From [Pantoea] beijingensis (GTDB lineage: Bacteria; Pseudomonadota; Gammaproteobacteria; Enterobacterales; Enterobacteriaceae): 64,000 bases of DNA. Below, one piece after another: positions 9,137 through 19,972 of this stretch. The stretch covers positions 2,046,001-2,110,000 of the forward strand of contig NZ_CP071409.1 in NCBI RefSeq assembly GCF_022647505.1. Direction: 5' to 3'. Each line of letters begins with the position of its first letter. The first letter of the stretch is position 1. The notes beneath the pieces are model-generated. The model worked only from the letters and a program-made list of their open reading frames with translations, was not told where the DNA came from and did not search any database. Made by a program: the position numbers and the translations under genes.

Positions 9137-9733
9137 ATGCCCAAGGTAGGAATGCAGCCGATTCGGCGTCGGCAACTGATTGATGCAACGCTGAGCACGA
9201 TTAACGAGGTTGGGTTGAATTACGCCACCATTGCCCAGATCGCTAAGCGTGCGGGCGTATCAACCGGCATTATCAGTCACTACTTTAAGGACAAGAACGG
9301 GCTGCTTGAAGCCACGATGCGAGATGTGACTCGCCAACTGCGAGATGCGGTTGCGATACGGTTGGCTTCATTGCAGGGGGCCAGTGCAGAAGCGCGATTG
9401 TGTGCCATTGTTGAAGGGAACTTTGACGAAACGCAGGTCCACAGCGCGGCGATGAAAGCCTGGCTTGATTTTTGGTCCAGCAGCATGCATCAACCCCAGC
9501 TCAATCGGCTGGAACGCGTCAGCAGTGGACGTCTGTTGAGCACATTAATCTTTGAGTTTAAAAAAGACCTTTCGCAAGAGGAGGCGCGTTTAGCCGGTTA
9601 CGGTTTGGCCGCAATGATCGATGGTTTATGGCTTCGCGCCGCACTGAGCGGCAAACCGTTTGATCAACGGGTCGCCAGAAAACTGACGACCCAATTTATC
9701 CGCCAGCAGTTGGCTGACGTGAAAAAAAACTGA
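9137..9733 (+). CDS. betI: Choline-responsive repressor BetI
   Basis: This is a TetR-family repressor of 198 residues, near the usual 195. The N-terminal helix-turn-helix covers about residues 27-50 ([19 protein letters not shown]). The C-terminal ligand domain contains the conserved [11 protein letters not shown] region. It controls the divergent betT and its own betIBA operon in response to choline. betB follows after 13 bp with its own ribosome site. Confidence 0.97.
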   Translation: MPKVGMQPIRRRQLIDATLSTINEVGLNYATIAQIAKRAGVSTGIISHYFKDKNGLLEATMRDVTRQLRDAVAIRLASLQGASAEARLCAIVEGNFDETQVHSAAMKAWLDFWSSSMHQPQLNRLERVSSGRLLSTLIFEFKKDLSQEEARLAGYGLAAMIDGLWLRAALSGKPFDQRVARKLTTQFIRQQLADVKKN

Positions 9734-9746
9734 CGAAGGAGAAATA

Positions 9747-11219
9747 ATGACCCAATTCGCAGAACAGAAGTTATACATCGATGGTGCTTACGTTGCTGCC
9801 CAAAGCGGTGAAACGTTTGAAACAATCAACCCGGTAAACGGTGAAGTGCTGGCGAAAGTCCATGCTGCGGGTGCTGAAGATGTAGAACGCGCTGTTACCG
9901 CAGCGAAAAAAGGCCAAAAAATCTGGTCGTCTATGACGGCGATGGCGCGCTCACGTATCCTCCGTCGCGTCGTTGATATTTTGCGCGATCGCAATGACGA
10001 ACTGGCCGAGCTGGAAACGCTGGATACGGGCAAACCGCTAAGCGAAACCACCAGTGTGGACATCGTCACCGGTGCAGATGTGCTGGAATACTACGCGGGT
10101 CTTGCGCCAGCACTGGAAGGTGAACAAATTCCTCTGCGCGAAAGTTCGTTTGTTTATACCCGCCGTGAACCGCTGGGTATTGTTGCCGCTATCGGCGCAT
10201 GGAACTATCCCATCCAGATCGCCTTGTGGAAATCAGCACCGGCACTGGCAGCGGGCAACGCGGTGATTTTCAAACCAAGCGAAGTCACCCCGCTGACCGC
10301 GTTAAAACTGGCTGAAATCTATAGCGAGGCGGGCTTGCCTGACGGGGTGTTTAATGTCCTGCCCGGTACCGGTGCCGTCACGGGTCAATTGCTGACTGAG
10401 CATCCAAGCATTAATAAAGTTTCTTTCACCGGCGGGGTCGCCAGTGGCAAGAAGGTGATGGCGAATGCCGCAGGTTCAACGTTGAAAGACGTCACCATGG
10501 AGCTGGGCGGAAAATCGCCATTAATCATTTTTGAGGATGCTGACCTCGACCAGGCCGCCGATATTGCGATGATGGCGAACTTTTATAGTTCCGGTCAGGT
10601 TTGCACTAATGGCACGCGTGTCTTTATCCATGCCAGCCAGAAAACAGCGTTTGAAGAAAAAATTGCTCTCCGCGTGGCGCGTATCCGCGCTGGCGATTTG
10701 CGCGATCCACAAACCAATTTTGGCCCAATGGTGAGTTTTACCCATCGCGATAGCGTAATGCGCTATATCGACACGGGTATTAAAGAGGGTGCCCGCCTGC
10801 TTACTGGCGGTAAGCGGCTGACCGGTAAAGGATTTGACGAAGGGGCTTGGGTGGCGCCCACGGTGTTCACCGATTGTCACGACGAGATGACCATTGTACG
10901 TGAAGAGATCTTTGGTCCGGTGATGTCGATCCTGAGCTGGGAGACAGAAGAAGAGGTGATTCGTCGCGCGAACGACACGGATTTCGGCCTTGCGGCCGGG
11001 ATTGTCACCCGCGATGTGAATCGTGCTCACCGGGTGATTCATCAGATTGAAGCCGGTATCTGCTGGGTGAATACCTGGGGCGAATCTGCCGCGGAAATGC
11101 CGGTTGGCGGCTATAAACACTCGGGTGTCGGGCGTGAAAATGGGCTGATGACATTACAGAATTATACCCAGGTAAAATCGGTACAAATCGAGTTAGCACC
11201 TTTTCAGTCTGTATTTTGA
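9747..11219 (+). CDS. betB: Betaine aldehyde dehydrogenase BetB
   Basis: It oxidises betaine aldehyde to glycine betaine with NAD(P)+, the second step of choline oxidation, in the cytosol. At 490 residues it has the E. coli length. The catalytic Glu is in MELGGKSP (about residue 252), and the nucleophilic Cys in GQVCTNGTR (about residue 286). It lies between betI and betA with short spacers, so it is one transcript. Confidence 0.98.
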   Translation: MTQFAEQKLYIDGAYVAAQSGETFETINPVNGEVLAKVHAAGAEDVERAVTAAKKGQKIWSSMTAMARSRILRRVVDILRDRNDELAELETLDTGKPLSETTSVDIVTGADVLEYYAGLAPALEGEQIPLRESSFVYTRREPLGIVAAIGAWNYPIQIALWKSAPALAAGNAVIFKPSEVTPLTALKLAEIYSEAGLPDGVFNVLPGTGAVTGQLLTEHPSINKVSFTGGVASGKKVMANAAGSTLKDVTMELGGKSPLIIFEDADLDQAADIAMMANFYSSGQVCTNGTRVFIHASQKTAFEEKIALRVARIRAGDLRDPQTNFGPMVSFTHRDSVMRYIDTGIKEGARLLTGGKRLTGKGFDEGAWVAPTVFTDCHDEMTIVREEIFGPVMSILSWETEEEVIRRANDTDFGLAAGIVTRDVNRAHRVIHQIEAGICWVNTWGESAAEMPVGGYKHSGVGRENGLMTLQNYTQVKSVQIELAPFQSVF

Positions 11220-11244
11220 TTCACTTAACCTGAGGAGAAAATTA

Positions 11245-12921
11245 ATGGAATATGATTACATTATTATTGGAGCCGGATCCGCAGGAAATGTTCTCGCGAC
11301 ACGTCTGACCGAAGACAGTGAAACCCGTGTGCTGCTGCTGGAAGCGGGTGGCCCGGATTACCGTCTTGATTTCCGTACGCAGATGCCCGCTGCGCTGGCA
11401 TATCCGCTGCAGGGAAAACGTTATAACTGGGCCTATCTTACTGAACCTGAGCCTTATATGAATAACCGCCGCATGGAGTGCGGCCGGGGTAAAGGCCTGG
11501 GCGGCTCGTCCCTGATCAATGGTATGTGTTACATCCGTGGCAATGCGATGGACCTTGATAACTGGGCCAGCGAGTTTGGCCTGGCAACCTGGAGCTACCT
11601 TGATTGTCTGCCGTACTACCGTAAAGCGGAAACGCGCGATATCGGGGCCAATGATTACCACGGTGGTGAAGGTCCGGTGTGTGTCACTACGCCGAAAGCA
11701 GGCAATAACCTGCTGTTTGAAGCGATGATCAAAGCGGGTGAACAAGCGGGTTATCCTCGCACCGATGATCTGAACGGCTATCAGCAGGAAGGGTTTGGTC
11801 CAATGGATCGTACCGTCACGCCGAATGGACGTCGCTCCAGTACCGCGCGAGGTTACCTGGATAGGGCAAAGGGCCGTTCCAACCTGAAAATTGTGACGCA
11901 TGCGTTAACTAACCGCATTCTGTTTGAAGGCAAGCGTGCCGTCGGCGTCGAGTATCTGATCGGCGATAGCGACACGTTGTATAAGACGATGGCTAAAAAA
12001 GAAGTGCTGCTGTGCGCGGGGGCGATTGCCTCGCCGCAAATTTTGCAGCGATCCGGCGTGGGACCGTCAGAACTGCTGGCACGCTTTAATATCCCCGTTG
12101 TCCAGGATCTACCCGGTGTCGGTGAGAACCTTCAGGACCATCTTGAAATGTATCTCCAGTACGAGTGTAAGGAGCCGGTTTCACTTTATCCGGCCCTGAA
12201 ATGGTGGAATCAGCCTAAAATCGGTGCAGAGTGGTTATTTAACGGTAGCGGTATTGGTGCCAGTAACCAGTTTGAGGGCGGCGGATTTATTCGCAGTCGG
12301 GAAGCGTTTGCCTGGCCAAATATCCAGTACCACTTTCTGCCGGTAGCGATTAACTACAATGGTACGAATGCGGTTGAAGAGCACGGTTTTCAGTGCCATG
12401 TGGGGTCTATGCGCTCACCGAGCCGCGGGCGCGTCCAGTTAAAATCGCTCGATCCCCGCCAGCATCCGAGCATTTTGTTCAACTATATGTCCCACGACCA
12501 GGACTGGCAGGAGTTCCGCGATGCGATTCGTATTACGCGTGAAATCATCAATCAGCCGGCGCTGGATCCCTACCGTGGCCGTGAAATTAGCCCGGGTACG
12601 GATTGCCAGACCGACGAGCAACTGGATGAGTTTGTCCGTAATCATGGTGAAACCGCGTATCACCCCTGCGGTACCTGTAAAATGGGGAATGATGAAATGG
12701 CCGTCGTGGACGCGGAAGGTCGCGTACATGGTATGCAAGGATTGCGCGTGGTAGATGCCTCAATCATGCCGTTAATTATTACCGGTAACCTTAATGCCAC
12801 CACCATTATGATCGGTGAGAAGATTGCCGATAATATTCGTGGTCGTGACCCGTTACCACGCAGTACAGCCCGCTATTATGTCGCCGGTGATGCGCCAGCG
12901 CGGAAACAACCACAGCGTTAA
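11245..12921 (+). CDS. betA: Choline dehydrogenase BetA
   Basis: This is a membrane-associated GMC flavoprotein that oxidises choline to betaine aldehyde (558 residues; E. coli has 556). The FAD-binding [10 protein letters not shown] motif is at the N-terminus, the GMC signature [14 protein letters not shown] near residue 83, and the catalytic His is in [10 protein letters not shown] (about residue 473). It ends the betIBA operon and is followed by a terminator hairpin. Confidence 0.98.
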   Translation: MEYDYIIIGAGSAGNVLATRLTEDSETRVLLLEAGGPDYRLDFRTQMPAALAYPLQGKRYNWAYLTEPEPYMNNRRMECGRGKGLGGSSLINGMCYIRGNAMDLDNWASEFGLATWSYLDCLPYYRKAETRDIGANDYHGGEGPVCVTTPKAGNNLLFEAMIKAGEQAGYPRTDDLNGYQQEGFGPMDRTVTPNGRRSSTARGYLDRAKGRSNLKIVTHALTNRILFEGKRAVGVEYLIGDSDTLYKTMAKKEVLLCAGAIASPQILQRSGVGPSELLARFNIPVVQDLPGVGENLQDHLEMYLQYECKEPVSLYPALKWWNQPKIGAEWLFNGSGIGASNQFEGGGFIRSREAFAWPNIQYHFLPVAINYNGTNAVEEHGFQCHVGSMRSPSRGRVQLKSLDPRQHPSILFNYMSHDQDWQEFRDAIRITREIINQPALDPYRGREISPGTDCQTDEQLDEFVRNHGETAYHPCGTCKMGNDEMAVVDAEGRVHGMQGLRVVDASIMPLIITGNLNATTIMIGEKIADNIRGRDPLPRSTARYYVAGDAPARKQPQR

Positions 12922-12949
12922 ACCTGTGAATTTGTGAACCCGTCAAACT

Positions 12950-12988
12950 AAACCGTGTGTATTGACAGATATCCAGTACACACGGTTT
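12950..12988 (+). terminator. betIBA terminator
   Basis: A 12-bp inverted repeat (AAACCGTGTGTA and TACACACGGTTT) is followed by TTATATTT. It lies 29 bp after the betA stop and can serve both strands, because the next gene converges on it. Confidence 0.7.
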
Positions 12989-13044
12989 TATATTTGCCCG
13001 CAGGAAAAGAGGGCTCTCACACGGCTGTCGTTGCTTTAAGGTGC

Positions 13045-14097
13045 TTAGCGATAAAGTCGATTGGACATAAGTTCAACCAACGTATCTGCATAGTTTGCGT
13101 CGGGATCCTTAGTCAGACGTTTTCCATGGAGAGTTCGGGCCTGCAGATCAAAACTGGCACTCTCTTTCAGTCCGTCTTCCGCCAGTTTGGTTGTTTCATC
13201 ACTATCCCACATTCTCCCCAGCCAGGGCATCGGAACGGTGATGTCTTCATTATAGGTTTTCATCGCAAGCTCGTTCTGCGTGGTCGATGTGCCAAGACTT
13301 GCATCCAGCGCGCTGACTTTTTCATTATATTCGTCATCCGGCAGCGATTCATATTGCGTAAGCTGCTGGGTGCGCTGCACATAGGTTCTGGCGTTTTTTT
13401 CACCAAACCCGAGCAGTATGCCAAGCTTTACTTCGTCAGTAAAAACTTGCGACGATCCATTAAAAATCGATGCCATCAGCTTATTAACGCTATCGGGGTC
13501 CTTTTTAATTCCCAGCGCATCCGCATTCGTGCTTATCGTCTCAAACATCGCTTTTTTGTTAATAACAAACGTCGCGTCATAAGGAGTACAAAGCTTATCG
13601 GCGGTGTATTTGACTACAGAGAAGTTTTCATTGAGATTCCGCCCCTGCTGAATGTTCTCCAGCGCGCTGGAAAGATCGCCTTGATTATCTGCGAGCACGC
13701 TATGATAACCCATATACGCGGGTTTACTTCCAAAGACGACATGGGCCAGTCCCTGTTCCAGCGTCGCCTGCAATAATGTTCTGACGCCGGGAAATTTTGC
13801 CTCCGGATATTTTATTCCCCCGGAAATAAACTGGTTAAAGACATTTTGCCGTTCTCCTTTGAGCGTCATTAACGTTCCTAATCGGGGGCCTGCGGGCAAA
13901 TTAGTCTCCTGTGACAGTTTTGCCTGTAGCATATTTGCCTGAGCGTGTAACAGCGCACGCTTCCCTGGAGAGGAAAGATTTTCCGGTAAGTGTCGTTCGG
14001 CAGTCTGCTGGGATGAGGGGGGCGAAGGTTGAGTCTGATGATTGTCGCTTTCCGGCATGTGATTAACAGCCGTACTGTAGCCTGGAGTAATTTTCAT
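13045..14097 (-). CDS. Unrecognised protein with effector-like N-terminus
   Basis: I do not recognise this 350-residue protein. The first 45 residues are disordered-looking and rich in Ser, Pro, Gln, His and Thr with almost no hydrophobic cluster, as is common in type III secreted effectors. There is no Sec signal or membrane segment. The remainder is a soluble mixed domain with one cysteine (in LCTPYDATF) and a conserved-looking stretch GILLGFGEKNARTY near residue 230. The gene stands alone, convergent with betA, in a 200-bp-plus setting without operon partners, and lacks a strong ribosome site. Two other effector-like genes lie in this window, which raises the odds, but secretion is inference. 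Confidence 0.5.
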   Translation of the reverse strand: MKITPGYSTAVNHMPESDNHQTQPSPPSSQQTAERHLPENLSSPGKRALLHAQANMLQAKLSQETNLPAGPRLGTLMTLKGERQNVFNQFISGGIKYPEAKFPGVRTLLQATLEQGLAHVVFGSKPAYMGYHSVLADNQGDLSSALENIQQGRNLNENFSVVKYTADKLCTPYDATFVINKKAMFETISTNADALGIKKDPDSVNKLMASIFNGSSQVFTDEVKLGILLGFGEKNARTYVQRTQQLTQYESLPDDEYNEKVSALDASLGTSTTQNELAMKTYNEDITVPMPWLGRMWDSDETTKLAEDGLKESASFDLQARTLHGKRLTKDPDANYADTLVELMSNRLYR

Positions 14098-14304
14098 TAG
14101 CTTATCGTTTATGAAAAGAGAGCGTGATTATAAAAATGTCAAAAATGGAATGTCAATTCGGTACATTCTCAAGTTGAACTGACGATACAGCTTCAAGATC
14201 AACGGGCAAATCGAAAGTCAGTACGGCGAGGAAAACGTGTTAACAGTCATTTCCAACACGAGATCATTTACGTACAGCCACTGAGCATGGCTGTACGTCG
14301 GACA

Positions 14305-15522
14305 TTATGATTGTCTGGCGTGGGCTAAAGTACGAATAATCAGCGCCGCAATGGCGGCAACTGTCGCAAGTATCACGACACCTTCCCAGCCAAAGCCTTC
14401 CAGTACTTTGCTCCCCAGCGCCGAACCCACCGCCATACCAATAAATACCACGGTAAACATCACTGCAATAATGCGGCTGCGCGCGGCGGGATCGATAGCA
14501 TAAATAATGCTCTGGTGTGCCACCAGCGTTGCCTGAATACCGAGGTCGAAACCAATGGCGCAGAGGGCAATGAGCGTCAATTGTGCCGGTACAGATAACA
14601 CCGGTAGCAGTAGCATGAGTGCGAAAGAAACGACCACAATAAACGCACCGACCTTTGTCACGTAGTTTGGCCCGTGCCGATCGGCCAGGGCACCGGCTAA
14701 TGGGGCAGCCAACGCTCCGGCAGCGCCAGCCAAGCCGTAGGCGCCCGCAACCGCACTGCCTAACTGATAGCGCTCAAACATCATCAGCGCCAGCGTGGAC
14801 CAAAAAGCACTAAAGGCCACGGACAGTAGGCCTTGCGCCAGGGCGGCATAGCGTAAAGCGGCATGCTCAACCCAGAGCTTGCCAAGCGAGCGTAGCAGGG
14901 CAGGATAGCCTAACTGAGTCTGAGGATTAAACGCGGGGAGCATAAAGCGCATGAGCAGCGTAACGATTAATACCCCCAAAGCGGCCAGCCCATATACGCT
15001 ACGCCAGCCAAAATACTCAGCGACAATGCCGCTAAATACTCGTGACAACAGTATCCCGGCGAGTAATCCTGTCATCACCATGCCAACCGTCTTACCGCGA
15101 CGGCTTTCATGGGACAGGATCGCGGCGGCGGGGATAATATCCTGTGCCACCGTTGCCGTCAGCCCGATCGCCAGACTGCTTAGCAGTAATAAATGATAAG
15201 ACGATGAAAAACCACACAGCAGCAGAGTGAGTGCCAGTAGCAACCCTTTCAGCAGGATAATGTGGCGACGATCATGACGATCACCCAACGGGGCGAGCAG
15301 CAGCAGTCCCAGCCCGTAGCCAATTTGCGTCAGCATCGGCACCATCCCGATCTCACCAATGCTGGTATGAAAGGTATGCCCCATATTACCCAGCATCGGT
15401 TGGCTGTAATAAATGGAAGCCACCGTTAATCCGCCCCCAACGGCCAGCAGAAACACTATTTTTTTAGGCAGCGCATTCTGTGTCGCGTCTGCGGTGCGTG
15501 TTGCAGGTGGTAATTGACTCAT
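14305..15522 (-). CDS. MFS transporter (12 TM, DHA1-like)
   Basis: This is a major facilitator of 405 residues with about twelve membrane segments and the loop motif GDRHDRRHI after the second segment. It is probably a drug or metabolite exporter; the substrate is unknown. It is divergent from a LysR-type regulator (15632-16570) across 110 bp, a standard regulator/exporter pair. Confidence 0.88.
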   Translation of the reverse strand: MSQLPPATRTADATQNALPKKIVFLLAVGGGLTVASIYYSQPMLGNMGHTFHTSIGEIGMVPMLTQIGYGLGLLLLAPLGDRHDRRHIILLKGLLLALTLLLCGFSSSYHLLLLSSLAIGLTATVAQDIIPAAAILSHESRRGKTVGMVMTGLLAGILLSRVFSGIVAEYFGWRSVYGLAALGVLIVTLLMRFMLPAFNPQTQLGYPALLRSLGKLWVEHAALRYAALAQGLLSVAFSAFWSTLALMMFERYQLGSAVAGAYGLAGAAGALAAPLAGALADRHGPNYVTKVGAFIVVVSFALMLLLPVLSVPAQLTLIALCAIGFDLGIQATLVAHQSIIYAIDPAARSRIIAVMFTVVFIGMAVGSALGSKVLEGFGWEGVVILATVAAIAALIIRTLAHARQS

Positions 15523-15631
15523 GGATGGTCCCGGTAAGTTAAAGATAGTCGTACTATGACGGGGCTATTCTGGTGATGATTGTATGCAAAGGGTAGTCAG
15601 CATACAGGTAATACTGTTATACATATAACGT

Positions 15632-16570
15632 ATGAATAAAAATGTCTTTCAGCACGGCGATCGTATAACCCTGCTACACACCTTTATACGCATTGTTGAG
15701 AGCGGCAGTCTCTCTGCCGCAGCGTTACAAATAGGCGCATCCCAGCCAACAATAAGCCGGCGGCTTCAGGCACTGGAGCAGTTGCTTGGGGTAAAATTAA
15801 TTCAGCGTACTACGCACAGTATGAAGCTCACAGAAGATGGTGAGCGGTGTTATCGCCACGCGCGTACCCTAATCGGAAACTGGCAAATTCTGGAAGCTGA
15901 GGTGAGCATCATGCGTGATGAGCCGGTAGGGATATTGCGTGTGCGGGCTCCGCACGCCTTCGGGCAGGATCAACTTATTGACCCGCTACGGGATTATCTG
16001 CGCCGCTATCCGCAAACCAGTATTGAATGGACGCTTAACGATCATTCGCCTGATTTTATTCCTGAAGGGATCGATTGTGCCATCCATGTTGGTAACGTGA
16101 CCGACTCAGGCGTGGTTGCCGTGTTACTGGCCGAAGTGCCTCGTATTTTGGTTGCTGCGCCACAGTACACACCGGTTCATAGTGTTTCAGAACTTGCTCA
16201 ATTGCCCTGGTTAGCGCTAAGCAACCTTTATCGAAACGAAATTACACTGCATCATCGAGCGACCGGAAAAGTCTGCAGTTTTAACATTGCACCGCGGCTC
16301 AGTACCGATAGTTTATATGCCGTACGTAAAGGGGTGTTAAGCGGAATGGGGGTGGCGATGGTATCGTCATGGATCGTAAAAGAAGATTTGGCAAACGGGG
16401 AGTTGCAGCAGGTTTTACCGGAATGGCAAGCTCCGCCGTTGCCGATTTATCTGCTGTATCCTTACGCCAGTTTCTATCCTACGCGGTTACGTAAGTTTCT
16501 TGATCTGATGAAAGAGGTGATGCCAGGTATTATTGGCACCCAACCTCCGGAACGAAAAGGGACCTCGTGA
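15632..16570 (+). CDS. LysR-type transcriptional regulator
   Basis: This LysR-type regulator has 312 residues. The winged helix-turn-helix covers about residues 12-72 (SLSAAALQIGASQPTISRRLQALE) and the effector-binding domain follows. It probably controls the divergent MFS gene. It ends 46 bp from the end of the convergent flavoprotein gene. Confidence 0.88.
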   Translation: MNKNVFQHGDRITLLHTFIRIVESGSLSAAALQIGASQPTISRRLQALEQLLGVKLIQRTTHSMKLTEDGERCYRHARTLIGNWQILEAEVSIMRDEPVGILRVRAPHAFGQDQLIDPLRDYLRRYPQTSIEWTLNDHSPDFIPEGIDCAIHVGNVTDSGVVAVLLAEVPRILVAAPQYTPVHSVSELAQLPWLALSNLYRNEITLHHRATGKVCSFNIAPRLSTDSLYAVRKGVLSGMGVAMVSSWIVKEDLANGELQQVLPEWQAPPLPIYLLYPYASFYPTRLRKFLDLMKEVMPGIIGTQPPERKGTS

Positions 16571-16615
16571 GTACACGCCGCGCCCCTCCGTGCGCGCGGC
16601 GATCGGTGAAGACCT

Positions 16616-19396
16616 TTAGTTGGCCAACGCGTACTCTGCCGCGTTACGACCGGCAAGAATACCGAAAATGATGATATCGGCAACGGCATTCCCGCCAATA
16701 CGGTTTGCACCGTGAATACCGCCCACCACTTCACCGGCTGCCCAGGCACCTCTGATAGGCTGTTTTTGACTGTCAAGCACGGCGGTATCGATGTTAATCG
16801 TGACACCGCCCATCGTGTGATGCACACCGGGAGCAATCAAAATGCCATAAAACGGGGCTTGGTTAAGCGGGTGACGTAGCGCAGTCTTACGGCCAAAATC
16901 TTCATCATCCTGCTTTTCGACAAACTGGTTATATCGCTCAAGGGTTGCCGCAAGGCTATTTTGATCCATATTCAGTTTGACAGCCAACTCCTCAACGGTT
17001 GGGGCGCTGACAACGAAACCTTTGGCAAGATATTCATCGGCTGCTTTATTATTTAACCGAACCTGCTCGTCAAAAATAACCCAGGCGCTTTTCTCCGGTA
17101 GAGCAATAATTTCAGCGGAGACTTTATCGCGGGTTTCCATCTCGTTGTAAAAACGTTTACCTGCCTGGCTGACCAGAATAGCGCCGCCACCGCGAATCGA
17201 TTCGGAAATCAGGTATGACGTGGTTTGCTCCACGGTAGGGTGAATCTGAATTTCGCCCATATCCACGGTATCCGCGCCAATCTTCTGCAACATAGCGATG
17301 CCGCTGCCGGTAGCCCCTTTATGGTTGGTGGTCACAAAACCATCCAACTCCGGACGATACTTCACGACCAATTCGCGGTTGGCACTGAAACCACCGGTAG
17401 AAACAATGACACTTTTTGCATTCAGGATGCGGCTGTCGTTATATTCATCGACCACTTTAACCCCGGTAACGACACCGTCCTCAAACAGAATTTCCGCAAC
17501 GGACGTTTCCAGCAGTACCTCAATATTGCGCTTATTAATATTTTTCACCAGCCCACTAATCAGGAAACCACCGACAGCAGAGCGGTCAGCTGGGCGGTGA
17601 GTACGATCAATGCTCATCCCACCGGTGATGGTGATATCGTTGAGCGCAATACCGTTGCCGTCCAGCCATTCAATGGCGTCAGGTGCCAGTTCAACAAACT
17701 CTCTCAATAATTCAGGATTGTTTTTAAATTTGCCGCCTTTCAGCGTCTCGTCATAAAACAGCTCTTTGCTGTCTTCAATACCCTTCATTTTCTGAAAGCG
17801 TGTCTCTGCCGCGTTCATTCCAACCGATGCCTTAATGGTGTTGCCACCGATAGTTGGCATTTTTTCAATAATGACGACGTGAGCCCCGGCATCACTGGCC
17901 TGAATTGCTGCAGCCAGGCCTGCGCCGCCGCTGCCAACGACAACGACATCATAGTTTTGCGGCGCCTGAGGATTACCGCCTTCTTCAATAACGTGTTCTT
18001 TACTGGACGTTGCCAGCGCGCGCGAGACCGCTTTTTTCAGTGCTTCACTTTGCGTAGTGGCGCCGGTAATTGCATCAACGTGCGGGCTGTTAGCAACCAG
18101 AATGCGCGAACGGAGGCTTTCAAAGGTGGTAGTAAAATCAACGTCAAGCGTATCGTCCGGAACCAGAATGATATCGGTAATACGGTCGGTATCCAGGGTA
18201 ACGTTAATTTTCAGCTTCAGCGCTTCAGCTTCCACTTTCTCCTGGTATACACCGGCTTTGTATTTACGTCCGGTGGCGCTTACATCACGGATCATTGCAT
18301 CAACCAGTGAAAAACGCCACAAGGGTTCCGGGATGGTCAATGCTTCACGGCGGGTACTATCAATAAAAAGTTCAAGGCTATCGTTTTTGATAATACGATC
18401 GGCCCAGTCCGGATAGGCAATGCAGGCTTTACCGATGGCAACCAGATCATAGCCCTGTTGCAGCGCGTTCTCGGCGTCCGCTTTATTCACCACGCCACCC
18501 ACACCGATCACCGGGACTTTTGCCAATGTTTCTGAACACATGGCTCGGTATTTTTCAATCAGGGGTGTCGGATCATTGATATCAACAATAGAAGAGCGAA
18601 GCAGTTGGCCAACGGAAAAATGCACATAGTCCAGCCCGCGAGCGGCCAGCTTCTCCAGCAGGTACATTGTGTCATCGAAGCGAATGCCGGGAACTTCAAT
18701 TTCTTCTGGTGAAAAACGATAGCCTATAATAAATGACGCATCGGCAAAACGTTCTGCCATTTTATGCGTAATTTCCAGAACTTCCAGCGGGAAACGCGCA
18801 CGATTATCGCGACTACCGCCCCATTTGTCGTCACGTTGGTTGGAGTTTGGCGAATAAAACTGCTGAATTAAGTAGGTGTTGGCACCATGAATTTCAACAC
18901 CATCAAATCCAGCTTTAATCGCACGGTTTACCGCATCGCCAAATTTCGTGATCATCACGTCGACTTCTTCAGCCGTCAGGGCTTGCGGTGTGGTTGCACC
19001 TTCGCGCGGCGCGGCGATAGCGCTGGGCGCGACCGGAGTTTTACCACCAATTAATTCTGGCTCGACCATCCTGCCGCCGTGATAAATCTGCAGAATAGCT
19101 TTTGACCCTTTTGATTTAATCGCATCAGCAATTTTCGCCAATCCCGGGATTTTATTATCACTGTCAATACCAATCGCACCCGGGAAAGCCGGGCCTTTGG
19201 TATCGATAAAGCAGCACTCAACAATAACACTACCAATGCTGCCGGCACGAGAACGGTAATACTCCACCAATTCGCTGGTGACCGTACCATCATAAAATCC
19301 AGTACAGGTCGTCATGGGCGCCATCAACAGGCGGTTTTTCAGTACCGCGCCATTCGGCAGAGTGAGCGGATTAAGAATCGGGGTGAGAGTATTCAT
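16616..19396 (-). CDS. Cytoplasmic NADH:fumarate-reductase-type flavoprotein (OYE + FMN_bind + FAD_binding_2)
   Basis: This is a three-domain protein of 926 residues. Residues 1-350 form an old-yellow-enzyme-type NAD(P)H:FMN domain (opening LKNRLLMAPMTT). Residues about 375-465 are an FMN_bind domain with the flavinylation motif DAITGATT, predicting FMN attached by ApbE to Thr447. Residues about 482-926 are a fumarate-reductase-like FAD domain (VVVVGSGGAGLAAAIQA, then RTHRPADRS, HHTMGG and NRIGGNA at the active site). This matches soluble NADH:fumarate (or acrylate-type) reductases of enterobacteria and vibrios, which use NADH to reduce an unsaturated acid anaerobically. No signal peptide is present, so it is cytoplasmic. 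It is divergent from a DASS carrier. No apbE is present in the window. Confidence 0.85.
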   Translation of the reverse strand: MNTLTPILNPLTLPNGAVLKNRLLMAPMTTCTGFYDGTVTSELVEYYRSRAGSIGSVIVECCFIDTKGPAFPGAIGIDSDNKIPGLAKIADAIKSKGSKAILQIYHGGRMVEPELIGGKTPVAPSAIAAPREGATTPQALTAEEVDVMITKFGDAVNRAIKAGFDGVEIHGANTYLIQQFYSPNSNQRDDKWGGSRDNRARFPLEVLEITHKMAERFADASFIIGYRFSPEEIEVPGIRFDDTMYLLEKLAARGLDYVHFSVGQLLRSSIVDINDPTPLIEKYRAMCSETLAKVPVIGVGGVVNKADAENALQQGYDLVAIGKACIAYPDWADRIIKNDSLELFIDSTRREALTIPEPLWRFSLVDAMIRDVSATGRKYKAGVYQEKVEAEALKLKINVTLDTDRITDIILVPDDTLDVDFTTTFESLRSRILVANSPHVDAITGATTQSEALKKAVSRALATSSKEHVIEEGGNPQAPQNYDVVVVGSGGAGLAAAIQASDAGAHVVIIEKMPTIGGNTIKASVGMNAAETRFQKMKGIEDSKELFYDETLKGGKFKNNPELLREFVELAPDAIEWLDGNGIALNDITITGGMSIDRTHRPADRSAVGGFLISGLVKNINKRNIEVLLETSVAEILFEDGVVTGVKVVDEYNDSRILNAKSVIVSTGGFSANRELVVKYRPELDGFVTTNHKGATGSGIAMLQKIGADTVDMGEIQIHPTVEQTTSYLISESIRGGGAILVSQAGKRFYNEMETRDKVSAEIIALPEKSAWVIFDEQVRLNNKAADEYLAKGFVVSAPTVEELAVKLNMDQNSLAATLERYNQFVEKQDDEDFGRKTALRHPLNQAPFYGILIAPGVHHTMGGVTINIDTAVLDSQKQPIRGAWAAGEVVGGIHGANRIGGNAVADIIIFGILAGRNAAEYALAN

Positions 19397-19972
19397 TTAT
19401 GGTCAACTCCAAAGCAATTAAAAATCTTGAATTCTGCAGTAAACATGTTAGCTTTCATTTGTTTCAGCCGTACTGTATCGTATTGTTAATGTAACAGTTT
19501 TAGATAACTATAATAGAGTAATTTAATTGTTTGACTTTTCGCCTTCTGTAGGTTAACGGTCGAATTCAAATGATATTAATATCGCCTTTGCCCACAGGGC
19601 AACATTCGAAGAAAGCAACATTTATTTCTACATTAAAATTAAAATAATCATAGTAAGTCAATAGCCTGTTGTAGATTTGCATCTTTATAAATGCGAGCTA
19701 AAATGCGATAAGATAAATACATGTGAATTGTAACATCACATTTCTAATAAAACTTACGATATCTTAACATGTTGTTTTTGAAAATTTTTCATAAGATCAT
19801 TATTTTAATAACCATATAGAATAGCTCGAACTTATCTTTGCAGATAAAATATATGAATAGTTACTCATGTAAAAACAAAAATATTTAAAACCGTTGCGCA
19901 GCCTTCTGTTAATAGCAGGGCAGGGCATGCCAACGACGAAAAAAATTCTCAATAACTTGCAGATAAAATACT
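19397..19972. promoter_or_regulatory. Long AT-rich divergent control region
   Basis: These 576 bp hold no gene. A 14-bp direct repeat, TTGCAGATAAAATA, occurs at 19838-19851 and again at 19957-19970, the second copy touching the start codon at 19973. The first copy is part of a dyad, TTATCT-TTGC-AGATAA (19832-19847). Such repeats suggest a regulator site controlling the carrier and flavoprotein genes. The length suggests more than one regulator. On the + strand GGGCAGGG (19918-19925) matches the FtsK-orienting KOPS consensus and points toward dif. Confidence 0.5.

Noticed and set aside
19725..19743. CRP-like site TGTGA ... TCACA in the flavoprotein control region
   Set aside because: The half-sites are nine bases apart where six are required.
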